Shown here piece after piece: positions 14,626-24,620 of a stretch of 24,622 nt of DNA. Both the position numbers and the translations under genes were made by a program. The stretch is from an uncultured Sphingomonas sp. (GTDB taxonomy: Bacteria > Pseudomonadota > Alphaproteobacteria > Sphingomonadales > Sphingomonadaceae), in the NCBI RefSeq assembly GCF_946478955.1, contig NZ_CAMLDL010000025.1:1-24622 (forward strand), read 5' to 3'. The stretch's first letter is position 1. Each line of letters opens with the position of its first letter. The notes below the pieces were generated by a model. It had not been told where the DNA came from and ran no database searches. It saw only the letters and a program-made list of their open reading frames with translations.

Positions 14626-17600
14626 ATGAGTAAGCGCATCGGCCCCTTTCCGAAACTGCGGGACGCGCAGGCAGCGGCGTCCGATCCAACCGTTCATGCG
14701 TCCCTATCCGCGTCGGCGGGAACCGGAAAGACGCAGGTGCTAACGGCGCGCGTGCTGCGCCTGCTATTACAGGGAACAGCACCCTCATCCATTTTGTGTC
14801 TGACGTTTACCAAGGCCGGGGCGGCGGAGATGGCCAACCGGGTTGGGGAACGACTTGCCCATTGGGTGCGGTTAAACGACGCGGACCTCGCCGCCGAACT
14901 GGACGCGCTGGGTGAGCCGGTAACACCGCCAATGCGGCAGCGCGCACGCCGCCTGTTCGCCAAAGTGCTGGAGGCACCGGGCGGAGGCCTGCGCATTCAA
15001 ACAATTCACAGCTTTGCACAGACATTGCTGGCGGCATTCCCTGCTGAAGCCGGGATCGGTGCGGGTTTTCGCCCGATCGAGGGGCGAGCCGAATCCGAAC
15101 TGGCGCGACAAACGCTGGCGACCCTGCTGACCGGCGCGGAGGCTGTTGGTAATAAGGCGCTGCTCGACGATGTTTCCGCGCTTAGTCGGCGGCTCGGTGA
15201 ACAGGGCGCCGAAGACTATCTGATGCAAGCAGCGCGCGCCCATGACGCGATGGCGGAATTGGGCAATGCGAATGAGATTGAGCCCCTGATCATGGGATTG
15301 ATTGGGGTTCCATCTGGGAATGCGGAAGCCGAATTGCTGCAGCGTCTGGACGATGACCATTTGCCGGGCAACTTGCTGGCTCGTCTGTTGGCGGCAAACC
15401 GGCTGGCAAATGGCGTAAAGGCATCCACGATTGTCGGCAATTTGTCGGCATTCCTCGAGGCTGCTCCCCATGGCCGGCTGGCGATGCTTGACGATGTTCG
15501 AGCCAATCTGGCGACGGCGAAATGGGAACCCGCGAAGGCAATTGCGTCCCAAATTGCGGCCGACCCGGATTATCCGCTGTTGGTTGCCGAATTTACCGAA
15601 TGGTGGGTCGACCTTGTGACATTGCGCAACGCCGCGTCGCTCGCGAAGATACAGGGCGCTGGCCTTCGTGCAGGCCAGGCGTTTGCCGCAGCATATTCCA
15701 GAGCGAAGCGGGCAATGGGGGCAGCGGACTTTGACGACCTGATCCGTTGGACACGTCAGCTTTTTGAGCAACCGGGGATGGGTGATTGGGTCCGTTATAA
15801 GCTCGACCAGCGCACCGATCATGTGCTCGTCGACGAAGCGCAAGACACCAATGAAGACCAGTGGAAAATTGTCGATGCCCTTGCCGGAGAGTTTTTTAGT
15901 GGCAATCCGGAAGCGGAGGGCCGTTGGCGCACGCTGTTTATGGTCGGCGATTATAAGCAGGCGATCTTTGGTTTTCAGGGCACAAGTCCCAATGAATATG
16001 AGAAATATCGCGCATTAACGAAGCAGCGGGCGGACATATTGGCTGCTGCTGGTGACAGCGCCGAGATCGTCACGCGTGAATTTCGCGAGTTGTCGGTCGA
16101 CGCCAGTTTCAGGTCGTCTCCTGCCGTCCTTAATGTTGTGGACGAGATGATCGGTCAATTGGGGCATCGCGCATTTGGCCTGAGCGAGCCCCCGAACCAG
16201 CATCGGGCGTTTCATGCGGATCGCCGGGGTCAGGTCGAGTTATGGCCGCCCTTCGATGCCGCGATTGCGGGGGACGCCGACGACGGCGAAGAGGGATGGG
16301 TCGACGACGCGACGCGTCTGTATGCTGACGCGATTGCCCGGCAGGTCAAACAATGGATCGACGAAGCGCCACTGCTTGCCAGCACTGGTAAGGCACTGAC
16401 GCCAGGTGATATTCTGATCTTGGTCCGCAGCCGCAAGGAACTCGCCTCACTAATCGTTGCCCGGCTTTATCGTCATCACGTGCCGGTCGCCGGCATTGAT
16501 CGATTGCACCTGCACAAGCCCCTCGCGGTCAAAGACCTGCTGTCGGCCATTACCTTCGTGGCCCAGCCGCTCGATGATCTCAATCTTGCAAATCTGTTGG
16601 TATCGCCGCTGATCGGTTGGGATCAGCAGGCGCTATTCGACCTTTCGTTCGGGCGTGACGGCAAGCGGCTTTGGACCGAACTGCAACAGCGGCGGGATGA
16701 ACGCGCGGATTTTGCTCAAGCTCACGCGATAGTTGCCGATTGGCTCGCCGCCGCCGATTATGTGACACCGGCGCGGTTTCTGGAAACCATCTTGTCCGGC
16801 CCGCTGGACGGCCGTCGCAAGCTGATCGAGCGATTGGGTGAAGCGGCGCGCGATCCGATTGAAGAGCTGGTGTCCAGCGCGCTGGCGTTCGAGCAGGAAG
16901 ATACACCGTCTCTGGATCGTTTCCTCGCCTGGTTCGGCAGGGGCGATGTAGAGGTGAAGCGCGACCCATCCGCACCCTCGGATTCGGTTCGGGTTATGAC
17001 CGTCCACGGCTCAAAGGGGCTTGAGGCGCCGCTGGTATTGATTGCCGATGCGATCCACGATCCTGCACGCGTCGGTGGCGCGCAAAGCGTCATCGACCTC
17101 CCGATTACTGGCGCCGGGCCTGTGCCCCTCATCCGTCCGCGCAAGGATGAGGCGGCTCCGATATTTCGCAAGGTCATGGACGACCAGAAGGCGCTGGATC
17201 TGGAGGAGCATTGGCGCCTTGCCTATGTCGGTCTGACCCGCGCCCGCGAACGATTGATCGTGGCCGGGGTAAAGCCGAAAAAGACCATGCCGTCCGGCAC
17301 ATGGTATGAGGCAGTGGAAGGGGCGATGCAATCAATCGGCGCGGAAGCCGAACGCGGCGAATTTGGCGGCGACCGCCTTATCTGGCGATCCGGCAAGGCT
17401 GAGGCGGCACGGGCTGGCCGCGCCCGCCGAGCCCTTGTTCCAATCAAAATACCTGATTGGGCCCGCCAAGCTGCGCCGCCGGAAGCCCGGCCGCCACGTC
17501 CGCTGGCGCCCTCGCAAATGATCGAGGATGCGGAAGCGATGCCGCCGCCAACGCCGGAAATGCGCGAAGCCGCGCGGCGGGGTAGCTTGATTCATGCGCT

Positions 17601-18036
17601 ATTTGAGCGGCTGCCCGGTGTAGAAGCTAGCGACCGCCATTTGCTCGCCCTGCGCTGGCTGGAGCGGCAGGGCGTCGAACACGCGGCCGCACGTGACGAA
17701 ATGGCTGACGCGGTCTGCGCGATCCTGGGTGAACCTCGTTTTGCAGAATTGTTCGGCCCTGGGTCTTTGGCCGAGGCGCCGATTGCGGCAACCTTGCCGG
17801 ACGGCCGTGTCATCGCTGGAACGGTGGACCGTCTATGCATCGCACCCGAGCGGATTCGCCTCGTTGATTTCAAGACGGGGCGGGTAGTTCCCAAGGACGC
17901 AGCATCCATTCCGCCGTCTCATCGTCAACAGATGCAGACCTATGTTGAAGCGTTGCGCGTGATCTTTCCAGATCGAGACGTGGAGGCGGCACTACTCTAC
18001 ACAGCCGGTCCAAGGCTCATTGCGCTTCCTGCCTAA
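14626..18036 (+). CDS. addA: Double-strand break repair helicase-nuclease subunit AddA, alphaproteobacterial type
   Basis: AddA is the UvrD/RecB-like 3'-5' helicase and nuclease subunit of the AddAB recombinational repair complex. I chose ATG 14626 (MSKRIGPFPK) because GGGAAGGG lies just upstream; the frame extends further but without AddA-like sequence. The product is 1136 residues, normal for the type. Helicase motifs are visible in order: motif I SASAGTGKT (28-36), TFTKAGAAEM, QTIHSFAQ, motif II VDEAQDTNEDQW (about 402-413), VMTVHGSKGLEAPLVL (about 790-805) and AYVGLTRARERL. The C-terminal nuclease has RGSLIHALFERL (about 985-996), GTVDRL and the catalytic VDFKTG (about 1079-1084). Its separation from addB by an antisense gene implies its own promoter or readthrough from addB. 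Confidence 0.95.
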   Translation: MSKRIGPFPKLRDAQAAASDPTVHASLSASAGTGKTQVLTARVLRLLLQGTAPSSILCLTFTKAGAAEMANRVGERLAHWVRLNDADLAAELDALGEPVTPPMRQRARRLFAKVLEAPGGGLRIQTIHSFAQTLLAAFPAEAGIGAGFRPIEGRAESELARQTLATLLTGAEAVGNKALLDDVSALSRRLGEQGAEDYLMQAARAHDAMAELGNANEIEPLIMGLIGVPSGNAEAELLQRLDDDHLPGNLLARLLAANRLANGVKASTIVGNLSAFLEAAPHGRLAMLDDVRANLATAKWEPAKAIASQIAADPDYPLLVAEFTEWWVDLVTLRNAASLAKIQGAGLRAGQAFAAAYSRAKRAMGAADFDDLIRWTRQLFEQPGMGDWVRYKLDQRTDHVLVDEAQDTNEDQWKIVDALAGEFFSGNPEAEGRWRTLFMVGDYKQAIFGFQGTSPNEYEKYRALTKQRADILAAAGDSAEIVTREFRELSVDASFRSSPAVLNVVDEMIGQLGHRAFGLSEPPNQHRAFHADRRGQVELWPPFDAAIAGDADDGEEGWVDDATRLYADAIARQVKQWIDEAPLLASTGKALTPGDILILVRSRKELASLIVARLYRHHVPVAGIDRLHLHKPLAVKDLLSAITFVAQPLDDLNLANLLVSPLIGWDQQALFDLSFGRDGKRLWTELQQRRDERADFAQAHAIVADWLAAADYVTPARFLETILSGPLDGRRKLIERLGEAARDPIEELVSSALAFEQEDTPSLDRFLAWFGRGDVEVKRDPSAPSDSVRVMTVHGSKGLEAPLVLIADAIHDPARVGGAQSVIDLPITGAGPVPLIRPRKDEAAPIFRKVMDDQKALDLEEHWRLAYVGLTRARERLIVAGVKPKKTMPSGTWYEAVEGAMQSIGAEAERGEFGGDRLIWRSGKAEAARAGRARRALVPIKIPDWARQAAPPEARPPRPLAPSQMIEDAEAMPPPTPEMREAARRGSLIHALFERLPGVEASDRHLLALRWLERQGVEHAAARDEMADAVCAILGEPRFAELFGPGSLAEAPIAATLPDGRVIAGTVDRLCIAPERIRLVDFKTGRVVPKDAASIPPSHRQQMQTYVEALRVIFPDRDVEAALLYTAGPRLIALPA

Positions 18037-18081
18037 GCCCCCATATGGTTATGCAAAGCCATTTTGAAGGAGTCTTCCCCT

Positions 18082-18408
18082 ATGGGCGCGAATACCAAAG
18101 CCGTAACGGATCAAAGCTTTCAGGCCGATGTGCTGGACAGTGACAAGCCAGTGCTTGTCGATTTTTGGGCGGAATGGTGCGGGCCTTGCCGGATGATCGC
18201 GCCCGCGCTGGAGGAAATCGCTGCGGAACTGGGCGACAAGGTGACGGTTGCCAAGGTGAACATCGATGAAAATCCTGAAGCCCCGGCTCGCTATGGCGTG
18301 CGCGGTATTCCGACCATGTTGCTATTCAAGAATGGCGAAGCGGTTGCGCAGAAGGTCGGTGCTGCACCGCGTGGTCAGATTCAGCAGTGGCTGGAGTCGC
18401 AAATTTGA
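18082..18408 (+). CDS. trxA: Thioredoxin
   Basis: This 108-residue cytoplasmic dithiol-disulfide oxidoreductase reduces protein disulfides with electrons from thioredoxin reductase. The active site WCGPC (W32-C36) follows VLVDFWAEW, and the cis-proline block GIPTM and [12 protein letters not shown] near the end complete the fold. ATG 18082 is preferred to an upstream in-frame start because AAGGAG (18067-18072) is properly spaced before it. It lies 45 bases after addA, probably in the same transcript. Confidence 0.96.
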   Translation: MGANTKAVTDQSFQADVLDSDKPVLVDFWAEWCGPCRMIAPALEEIAAELGDKVTVAKVNIDENPEAPARYGVRGIPTMLLFKNGEAVAQKVGAAPRGQIQQWLESQI

Positions 18409-18434
18409 ACCTTTCCACATACTCGCGGATTTGA

Positions 18435-18463
18435 TTGACGACGGGCGGGGCGCCTCCTACATC
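18435..18463 (+). promoter_or_regulatory. Candidate sigma-70 type promoter for secA
   Basis: TTGACG (18435-18440) and TACATC (18458-18463) are spaced by 17 bases in the trxA-secA gap. The -35 box is near consensus and the -10 box is weak. A GGGGCGC/GCGCCCC hairpin (18447-18470) overlaps it and might instead be a trxA 3' end without a T-tract. A start near 18470 would leave a leader of about 75 bases. Confidence 0.3.
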
Positions 18464-18484
18464 GCGCCCCGTTCACGTACGCGC

Positions 18485-18498
18485 GCGGATCGATCCGC
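18485..18498. repeat. Perfect 14-base palindrome in the secA leader
   Basis: GCGGATCGATCCGC reads the same on both strands. It lies about 45 bases upstream of the secA ATG, between the candidate promoter and the ribosome site. It could be a protein-binding site or form a small hairpin in the mRNA. A second small hairpin, CAGGC-CTTTT-GCCTG, follows at 18502-18516, just before the secA ribosome site. Confidence 0.4.
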
Positions 18499-18543
18499 CG
18501 CCAGGCCTTTTGCCTGCATCTGTTTTAAGGAAATTCCGGTCCC

Positions 18544-21273
18544 ATGATCGCCAATCTGGCCAAAAGCATCTTCGGTTCGGCCAATGATCGCTACGTCGCC
18601 AAACTCGGCCGTGTTGTTGACACCATCAACAGTTTCGAACCGACCCTGTCGGCGATGTCCGATGAGGCATTGCAGAACCAGACCGTGCTGTTCCGCCAGC
18701 GCCTGGCCGATGGCGAGAGTCTGGACGATGTCCTTCCAGAGGCATTCGCAACGGTTCGTGAGGCATCTCGCCGAGTGCTGGGGATGCGGCATTTCGACGT
18801 TCAGATGATCGGCGGTATCGCCCTGCATCGCGGCGAAATCGCGGAAATGCGGACGGGTGAAGGTAAAACGCTGGTGGCGACCCTGGCAGTCTACCTCAAC
18901 GCACTGCCCGGCAAAGGCGTCCACGTTGTTACCGTCAACGATTATCTCGCCAAGCGTGACGCCGAATGGATGGGGCAGATCTACAATTTTCTGGGTCTGA
19001 CAACTGGCGTAATTGTGCCTAACCTGGGTGATCAGGAACGGCGTGACGCCTATAACGCTGATATCACCTACGCGACCAACAACGAGCTTGGTTTCGATTA
19101 TCTGCGCGACAATATGAAATTCACGCGCGAACAGATGGTCCAACGGCCGTTCAACCATGCAATCGTCGATGAAGTTGACTCGATCCTGATCGACGAAGCG
19201 CGAACCCCCCTGATCATCTCGGGCCCGACTGATGACAAGTCAGAGCTCTATATGGGCGTCGACGCGATCGTAAAGCAGTTCGTCGAGGGTGATTATGAGA
19301 AGGACGAGAAGCAGCGCAGCGTCGTCCTGACCGAAGATGGCACCGAAAAAGCGGAACGGATGCTGGAGGCCGCCGGCCTGATCGAAGGGCAGAACCTCTA
19401 CGATATCGCCAATACGCAAGTGGTTCACCACCTGAATCAGTCGCTGAAGGCAAATGTCCTGTTCAAGAAGGACATTGATTACATCGTCAAAGACGACAAG
19501 GTCGTCATTATCGACGAATTCACCGGCCGCATGATGGATGGTCGGCGATGGTCAGACGGGCTTCATCAGGCGGTTGAAGCCAAGGAAGGCGTCAATATCG
19601 AGCCGGAGAACCAAACGCTCGCGTCCATTACCTTCCAAAACTACTTCCGCATGTATCCGAAACTGTCCGGCATGACAGGGACCGCCGCCACCGAGGCGCC
19701 GGAATTCTTCGACATTTACCGGATGAATGTCGTGACCATTCCGACCAACGTACCGGTGCAGCGTCAGGATGATGAGGACGAATTCTATAAGACGATCCAC
19801 GAAAAGTTCGGGGCCATCGCCAAGGAAATTCGCAAACGTCAGGAAATTGGGCAGCCGGTTCTCGTTGGCACGGTGAGCATCGAGAAGTCGGAAATGCTGG
19901 GTGAGTTCCTGGAAAAGGAAGGCATCACGCATTCCGTCCTCAACGCCCGTTTCCACGAAAGCGAAGCGCATATCGTGGCGCAGGCCGGCCGTATGAAAGC
20001 CGTTACAATTGCCACCAATATGGCTGGTCGCGGCACTGATATCAAACTGGGCGGCAACCTGGAATTTCGGGTTGAAGACGAGCTGAAGGACGTGGCCGAA
20101 GGGCCGGAACGTGACGCAGCAATTGCCCGCATCAGGGCGGAAATTGACGCCGAAAAGCAGCAGGTTCTTGATGCAGGCGGGCTGTTCGTCCTTGGTACCG
20201 AACGGCACGAAAGCCGGCGCATCGACAATCAGCTTCGCGGCCGTTCGGGGCGCCAGGGCGATCCAGGTCTGTCACGCTTTTACCTTAGCCTTGACGATGA
20301 TTTGCTGCGTATCTTCGGGCCGGAAAATGCGTTTGCGCGCTTGATGAATAAAAGCCTTGAAGACGGCGAGGCAATTGTGTCGCCGTGGATCAGCAAGGCC
20401 ATTGAAACCGCGCAAAAGAAGGTCGAAGCGCGCAATTACGACATTCGCAAGCAGGTCGTTGAATTCGACGATGTGATGAACGACCAACGCAAGGTCATTT
20501 ATGAACAACGAGCCGAAATCATGGATTCCGACCATGTCAGCGACGTTGTCGAAGACTTCCGCGCGGAAACCATCGCATCGCTGGTTAACGCCTATTGCCC
20601 GCCGGGCACATTCCCCGAGCAATGGGACGCGGCAGCGTTCCAGCAGGCGATCGAGGATGTTCTGAGCCTGCATCCGCCGGTCGCCGAATGGCTGACCGAA
20701 GAAGCGGTTGAACAGGAAGTTTTGGTTGAGCGCCTTCAGGCGTTGGCCGATGCGTCCATGGCTGAGAAGACAGCATCGGTAGATCCGGAAAACTGGGTAC
20801 AGATCGAAAAGTCGATCCTGCTTCAGAATCTGGACCATCATTGGAAAGAACATCTGGCCACGCTCGACGCTTTGCGTCAGGTGATCCACCTGCGGTCGTT
20901 CGCTCAGAAGAAGCCGATCGACGAATATAAGCAGGAAGCGTTCATGCTGTTCGAGCGGTTGCTGATGGCGATCCGTGAGGACGTGACCAAGACGCTGATG
21001 CGAGTACAGATCCAGTTCGAACAGCCGCCGATGCCGGACGTCAATGCGTTGCCGGATTTCATCACGCAGCACATCGATCCGCTGTCGGCACTCGACAATA
21101 CGGCGGACATTGACGGCGCCCGATTTGCCGAACTGCCGGAACTGACTATTCCGCGCCCGGACATGCCGAAGAACGCGATGGGCGAAGACGTACCGCCGCC
21201 GGCGAGCCGAAATTCGCCGTGCCCCTGTGGGTCGGGTCTGAAATATAAACATTGTCACGGCCAGGCGGCCTAA
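18544..21273 (+). CDS. secA: Preprotein translocase motor ATPase SecA
   Basis: SecA drives unfolded preproteins through the SecYEG channel by ATP hydrolysis. The 909-residue product has the expected length and all major elements. Walker A is MRTGEGKTL (M102-L110), the Walker B region is [16 protein letters not shown] (from V208), and the nucleotide-binding half carries [14 protein letters not shown] and [13 protein letters not shown]. The preprotein cross-linking, helical scaffold and wing regions follow. The C-terminal zinc-binding tail is [13 protein letters not shown] (Cys893, Cys895, Cys904, His905), which binds SecB and phospholipid. The ATG at 18544 has AAGGAAA upstream. It follows trxA after 135 bases that hold a candidate promoter, and precedes putA by only 27 bases. 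No defect is seen. Confidence 0.98.
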   Translation: MIANLAKSIFGSANDRYVAKLGRVVDTINSFEPTLSAMSDEALQNQTVLFRQRLADGESLDDVLPEAFATVREASRRVLGMRHFDVQMIGGIALHRGEIAEMRTGEGKTLVATLAVYLNALPGKGVHVVTVNDYLAKRDAEWMGQIYNFLGLTTGVIVPNLGDQERRDAYNADITYATNNELGFDYLRDNMKFTREQMVQRPFNHAIVDEVDSILIDEARTPLIISGPTDDKSELYMGVDAIVKQFVEGDYEKDEKQRSVVLTEDGTEKAERMLEAAGLIEGQNLYDIANTQVVHHLNQSLKANVLFKKDIDYIVKDDKVVIIDEFTGRMMDGRRWSDGLHQAVEAKEGVNIEPENQTLASITFQNYFRMYPKLSGMTGTAATEAPEFFDIYRMNVVTIPTNVPVQRQDDEDEFYKTIHEKFGAIAKEIRKRQEIGQPVLVGTVSIEKSEMLGEFLEKEGITHSVLNARFHESEAHIVAQAGRMKAVTIATNMAGRGTDIKLGGNLEFRVEDELKDVAEGPERDAAIARIRAEIDAEKQQVLDAGGLFVLGTERHESRRIDNQLRGRSGRQGDPGLSRFYLSLDDDLLRIFGPENAFARLMNKSLEDGEAIVSPWISKAIETAQKKVEARNYDIRKQVVEFDDVMNDQRKVIYEQRAEIMDSDHVSDVVEDFRAETIASLVNAYCPPGTFPEQWDAAAFQQAIEDVLSLHPPVAEWLTEEAVEQEVLVERLQALADASMAEKTASVDPENWVQIEKSILLQNLDHHWKEHLATLDALRQVIHLRSFAQKKPIDEYKQEAFMLFERLLMAIREDVTKTLMRVQIQFEQPPMPDVNALPDFITQHIDPLSALDNTADIDGARFAELPELTIPRPDMPKNAMGEDVPPPASRNSPCPCGSGLKYKHCHGQAA

Positions 21274-21300
21274 TCGCCCGAGCTAGCAAGAAGGCAGCAC

Positions 21301-24300
21301 ATGATCGATCGTACTGAGGTTCGTCTGGCCTATCGTCCCGACGAGGAAGTTGTCGTGCGTGAGCGGATCGAGCAGGCGCGGCTCGACACGAGACAGCGCA
21401 AGGAAGCAGCCGCCATGGCCCGCGCACTTGTGAAAGCAGTACGCACCCACAAGGCCGCTGGCCTGGACGCCTTTATGCAGGCTTATGACCTCGGCAGCGA
21501 CGAAGGAATCGCGCTGATGTGTCTGGCCGAGGCATTGTTGCGAATTCCCGATGCGGAAACCGCCGATGACCTAATCCATGACAAGCTGTCCGGTCCCGAT
21601 TGGGCGGAGAAGATGGGCGAAAGCCGATCAACCTTCGTCAACGCGGCGACCTTTTCGCTGTTGCTGACGGGCAAGGTGCTGGATGAGGCCAATGACAAGA
21701 CCGATAATTGGCGCTCGGCTTTGGGCCGCGCGGTCGGCCGACTTGGCGAACCGGTGATCCGTACCGCGGTGAGCCAGGCCATGAAGATCCTGGGCAAACA
21801 ATTTGTCTTTGGCCGCACGATTAATGAAGCATTGAAGCGTGCCGCACCCGAACAGGCCAAAGGGTGGAGCCATAGTTTCGACATGCTGGGAGAGGCAGCA
21901 AAGACGCACGCCGATGCGGCTCGCTATGCCAAGGCTTATGGCGACGCATTAGCCGTGATCGCCAAAAAATCGAAGGGCGGATTCAAGGCCGCGCCCGGTA
22001 TTTCGGTGAAATTGTCCGCGCTTCATCCGCGATATGAGTGGAGCCATGCCGAGGAAGCGAAAATAGCGATCCTGCCGGTCGTTCGGGAATTGGCGATGGC
22101 GGCAAGCAATGCCGACGTCCATTTCACGATCGACGCCGAAGAGGCAGACCGGCTGGAACTGTCGATGGACATCATTGAGGCGCTGGTTGCCGACGATGCG
22201 CTTTTCGCCAATGGTTGGGGCGGCTTTGGTCTTGCGCTGCAGGCCTATTCCAAGCGCGCGGTGCCTCTGGTCGATTGGGTCGTCGAACTGGCCCGCAAGT
22301 ATGACCGCAAGCTGATGGTCCGTTTGGTAAAGGGCGCCTATTGGGATAGCGAGATCAAGGTTGCCCAGGTCGGCGGCCTGTCCGATTATCCGGTGTTCAC
22401 GCGCAAGGTGTCGACTGACGTATCGTATCTGGCCTGCGCCAAGCGTCTACTGGCCGCAAGCGACTGTATCTACCCGGCCTTTGCAACCCACAACGCCAAC
22501 ACTATCGGGGCCATAAAGGCACTTGCCGGGCCGCGCAAAGGACAGCCAGGTTTCGAATTTCAGCGCCTGCATGGCATGGGCGAGGGGCTCTATCAGGAGC
22601 TGGCCAAGCTAGAGGAAGGCATTGGTGAAATTCCGACGCCGGTCCGCATCTACGCGCCCGTCGGAAGCCACAAGGAACTTCTTGCCTATCTTGTTCGCCG
22701 CCTCTTGGAAAACGGCGCGAATTCAAGCTTCGTCAACCGCGTTGCCGACGACGACGTGCCGGTCGACGCGTTGGTGCGCGATCCCGTGGCGGAGCTGGAG
22801 GGAATCGAGCCGAAGCGCAATCCGGTCATTCCGTTGCCCGATTCCATTTTCAGCGATGGACGCAAGAACAGTGCGGGCGTTGACCTTAGCGACCCGTTGA
22901 TCCGAGAACCGCTGATGAAGCGGTTACGTGATCTTGAGCGCCGTCGATGGGAAGCTGCCCCGACGGGCGGCGGTGCCGGCGAAACGCATATCGTGACGTC
23001 ACCATTCGATGTCTCCATCGAAGTCGGCACAGCCACATGGGCCAATGAAGACGATGTGGACCGCATTGTCCGCGCCGCGCATAAAGCACAGCCCGCGTGG
23101 GACCGGCTTGGTGGCATGGCGCGCGCCGATCTGCTCGACCGTGCGGCCGATCTTTTCGAAGACCATCGTGAGGAGTTGTTCTCACTTTGTATTCGCGAGG
23201 CAGGTAAGACGCCAATCGACGCCGTACTGGAAGTTCGAGAGGCCGTTGATTTTCTGCGCTACTACGCCGGCGAGGCGCGCCGCCATTTTTCAGGAGCGCT
23301 TCCTTTGCCCGGCCCCACCGGCGAATTAAACGAGCTGCGCCTTCACGGCCGCGGCGTTTGGGCATGTATCAGCCCATGGAATTTCCCACTCGCGATTTTT
23401 ATTGGTCCTGTGGCAGCAGCACTCGCCGCAGGAAACACCGCCATCGCTAAGCCTGCCGAGCAAACGCCTCTGATCGGCGCGCGTGCGATTGAGCTGATGC
23501 ATGATGCAGGATTCCCCAAGGACGTCGTCCAAATGGTAGCGGGGGATGGCGGGGCAGGGGCTGCGCTAACCGGCCATCCGATGATCGCCGGGGTGGCCTT
23601 TACCGGATCGACAGATACTGCACGCGCCATCAACCGCGGCCTCGCTGACCGGGATGGCCCGATCGTGCCGCTGATTGCCGAAACCGGCGGTCAGAATGTG
23701 ATGATCGTCGATAGCAGTGCATTGCCCGAACAGGTCACGCGCGATGTGGTGGCGTCGGCCTTTCAAAGCGCCGGTCAACGCTGTTCGGCTCTGCGCGTTC
23801 TGTTCGTCCAGGAGGATGTGGCCGATGGAATGCTGGAGATGATCGGCGGCGCTATGGAGGCGCTAACGGTTGGAAATCCCGAAGAAATCACGACGGACGT
23901 TGGCCCAGTGATTGATGAGGAGGCCAAGGCCGCGCTCGATACCCACCTGGCCGAGCTGGCAAAAAGGGGCAAAGTCCTGGCGACCGTGGATATGCCAAGC
24001 GTTACCGGACGCGGGCATTTTGTTCAGCCGACGATGGTTGAGATCAAAGGGCTTGGCGATCTCGACAAGGAGCATTTCGGACCGGTGCTGCACGTTGTTC
24101 GGTGGAAGGCCGGCGAGCTCGACAAGGTGATCGAGGCGATCAATACCAGCGGTTATGGTCTGACACTCGGTCTGCAGAGCCGGATCGACACGACGCGTGA
24201 ATATGTCGAGGCACGGGCGCGAGTCGGCAACCTCTATGTAAATCGCAACCAGATAGGCGCGGTGGTCGAAAGCCAGCCTTTCGGCGGGGAAGGATTGTCC

Positions 24301-24423
24301 GGGACTGGGCCGAAGGCCGGCGGGCCGCATTATGTCGCTCGTTTTGCCACGGAACGGGTGACCTGCATCGACACCACGGCGGCAGGCGGAAACGCCTCGC
24401 TCATGGCGGCAATGGACGGCTAA
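21301..24423 (+). CDS. putA: Bifunctional proline dehydrogenase / glutamate-semialdehyde dehydrogenase PutA (no DNA-binding domain)
   Basis: PutA oxidises proline to pyrroline-5-carboxylate using FAD and passes electrons to the quinone pool. It then oxidises the hydrolysed semialdehyde to glutamate with NAD, channelling the intermediate. The 1040-residue protein starts at ATG 21301 after AGAAGG. It opens with the helical arm (YRPDEEVVVRERIEQ), so the ribbon-helix-helix repressor domain of enterobacterial PutA is absent. The proline dehydrogenase barrel (about 180-490) contains RLVKGAYWDSEIK (from R341). The aldehyde dehydrogenase half (about 560-1020) has ISPWNFPLA, FTGSTDTA, the general base Glu794 in AETGGQN and the nucleophile Cys828 in GQRCSALR. 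It is a trifunctional-family member of the short type without autoregulation. It may be cotranscribed with secA or have a promoter inside the end of secA. Confidence 0.96.
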   Translation: MIDRTEVRLAYRPDEEVVVRERIEQARLDTRQRKEAAAMARALVKAVRTHKAAGLDAFMQAYDLGSDEGIALMCLAEALLRIPDAETADDLIHDKLSGPDWAEKMGESRSTFVNAATFSLLLTGKVLDEANDKTDNWRSALGRAVGRLGEPVIRTAVSQAMKILGKQFVFGRTINEALKRAAPEQAKGWSHSFDMLGEAAKTHADAARYAKAYGDALAVIAKKSKGGFKAAPGISVKLSALHPRYEWSHAEEAKIAILPVVRELAMAASNADVHFTIDAEEADRLELSMDIIEALVADDALFANGWGGFGLALQAYSKRAVPLVDWVVELARKYDRKLMVRLVKGAYWDSEIKVAQVGGLSDYPVFTRKVSTDVSYLACAKRLLAASDCIYPAFATHNANTIGAIKALAGPRKGQPGFEFQRLHGMGEGLYQELAKLEEGIGEIPTPVRIYAPVGSHKELLAYLVRRLLENGANSSFVNRVADDDVPVDALVRDPVAELEGIEPKRNPVIPLPDSIFSDGRKNSAGVDLSDPLIREPLMKRLRDLERRRWEAAPTGGGAGETHIVTSPFDVSIEVGTATWANEDDVDRIVRAAHKAQPAWDRLGGMARADLLDRAADLFEDHREELFSLCIREAGKTPIDAVLEVREAVDFLRYYAGEARRHFSGALPLPGPTGELNELRLHGRGVWACISPWNFPLAIFIGPVAAALAAGNTAIAKPAEQTPLIGARAIELMHDAGFPKDVVQMVAGDGGAGAALTGHPMIAGVAFTGSTDTARAINRGLADRDGPIVPLIAETGGQNVMIVDSSALPEQVTRDVVASAFQSAGQRCSALRVLFVQEDVADGMLEMIGGAMEALTVGNPEEITTDVGPVIDEEAKAALDTHLAELAKRGKVLATVDMPSVTGRGHFVQPTMVEIKGLGDLDKEHFGPVLHVVRWKAGELDKVIEAINTSGYGLTLGLQSRIDTTREYVEARARVGNLYVNRNQIGAVVESQPFGGEGLSGTGPKAGGPHYVARFATERVTCIDTTAAGGNASLMAAMDG

Positions 24424-24494
24424 ACCGGGCAAGGGGCGCGCGAGCCGCCAGAAGGCTGCTCCGCGTCCTACCGAACCTGTTGAACGGAAAAGAA

Positions 24495-24521
24495 AAACGG
24501 CGGGGTAAAACCCCGCCGTTT
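24495..24521. terminator. Strong bidirectional terminator between putA and tRNA-Asn
   Basis: A perfect 11-bp stem pairs AAACGGCGGGG (24495-24505) with CCCCGCCGTTT (24511-24521) around the loop TAAAA. For putA the stem ends in TTTCGTT. For the minus-strand tRNA it is followed by a TTTTTCTTTTCC tract, so it can end both converging transcripts. Confidence 0.85.
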
Positions 24522-24545
24522 CGTTACCTCGCGTAAAGGTAAAAA

Positions 24546-24620
24546 TGGCTCCCCGAGTTGGATTCGAACCAACGACCAAGTGATTAACAGTCACCTACTC
24601 TACCGCTGAGCTATCGGGGA
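24546..24620 (-). tRNA. tRNA-Asn (anticodon GTT)
   Basis: The minus strand folds as a complete tRNA. The acceptor arms TCCCCGA (24620-24614) and TCGGGGA (24556-24550) pair over 7 bp. The D-arm contains AGCTCAGCGGTAGAG. The anticodon loop CTGTTAA (24590-24584) shows GTT, which reads Asn codons AAC and AAU. The T-arm is GTTGG-TTCGAAT-CCAAC. The discriminator is G (24549), and the 3' CCA is encoded (24548-24546). The whole gene is inside the window, with 2 bases to spare at the right edge. Confidence 0.97.

Noticed and set aside
20272..21258. A 328-codon minus-strand frame opposite secA
   Set aside because: It is fully antisense to well-conserved SecA sequence, is Arg/Phe/Gln-rich without domains and has no ribosome site.
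23863..24594. A 243-codon minus-strand frame running from the tRNA region into putA
   Set aside because: It starts inside the tRNA-Asn gene and crosses the terminator and the conserved end of PutA, so it is not a credible gene.
24546..24620. tRNA-Asn as an integration site for a mobile element
   Set aside because: No integrase gene and no duplicate of the tRNA 3' end were noticed elsewhere in the window.
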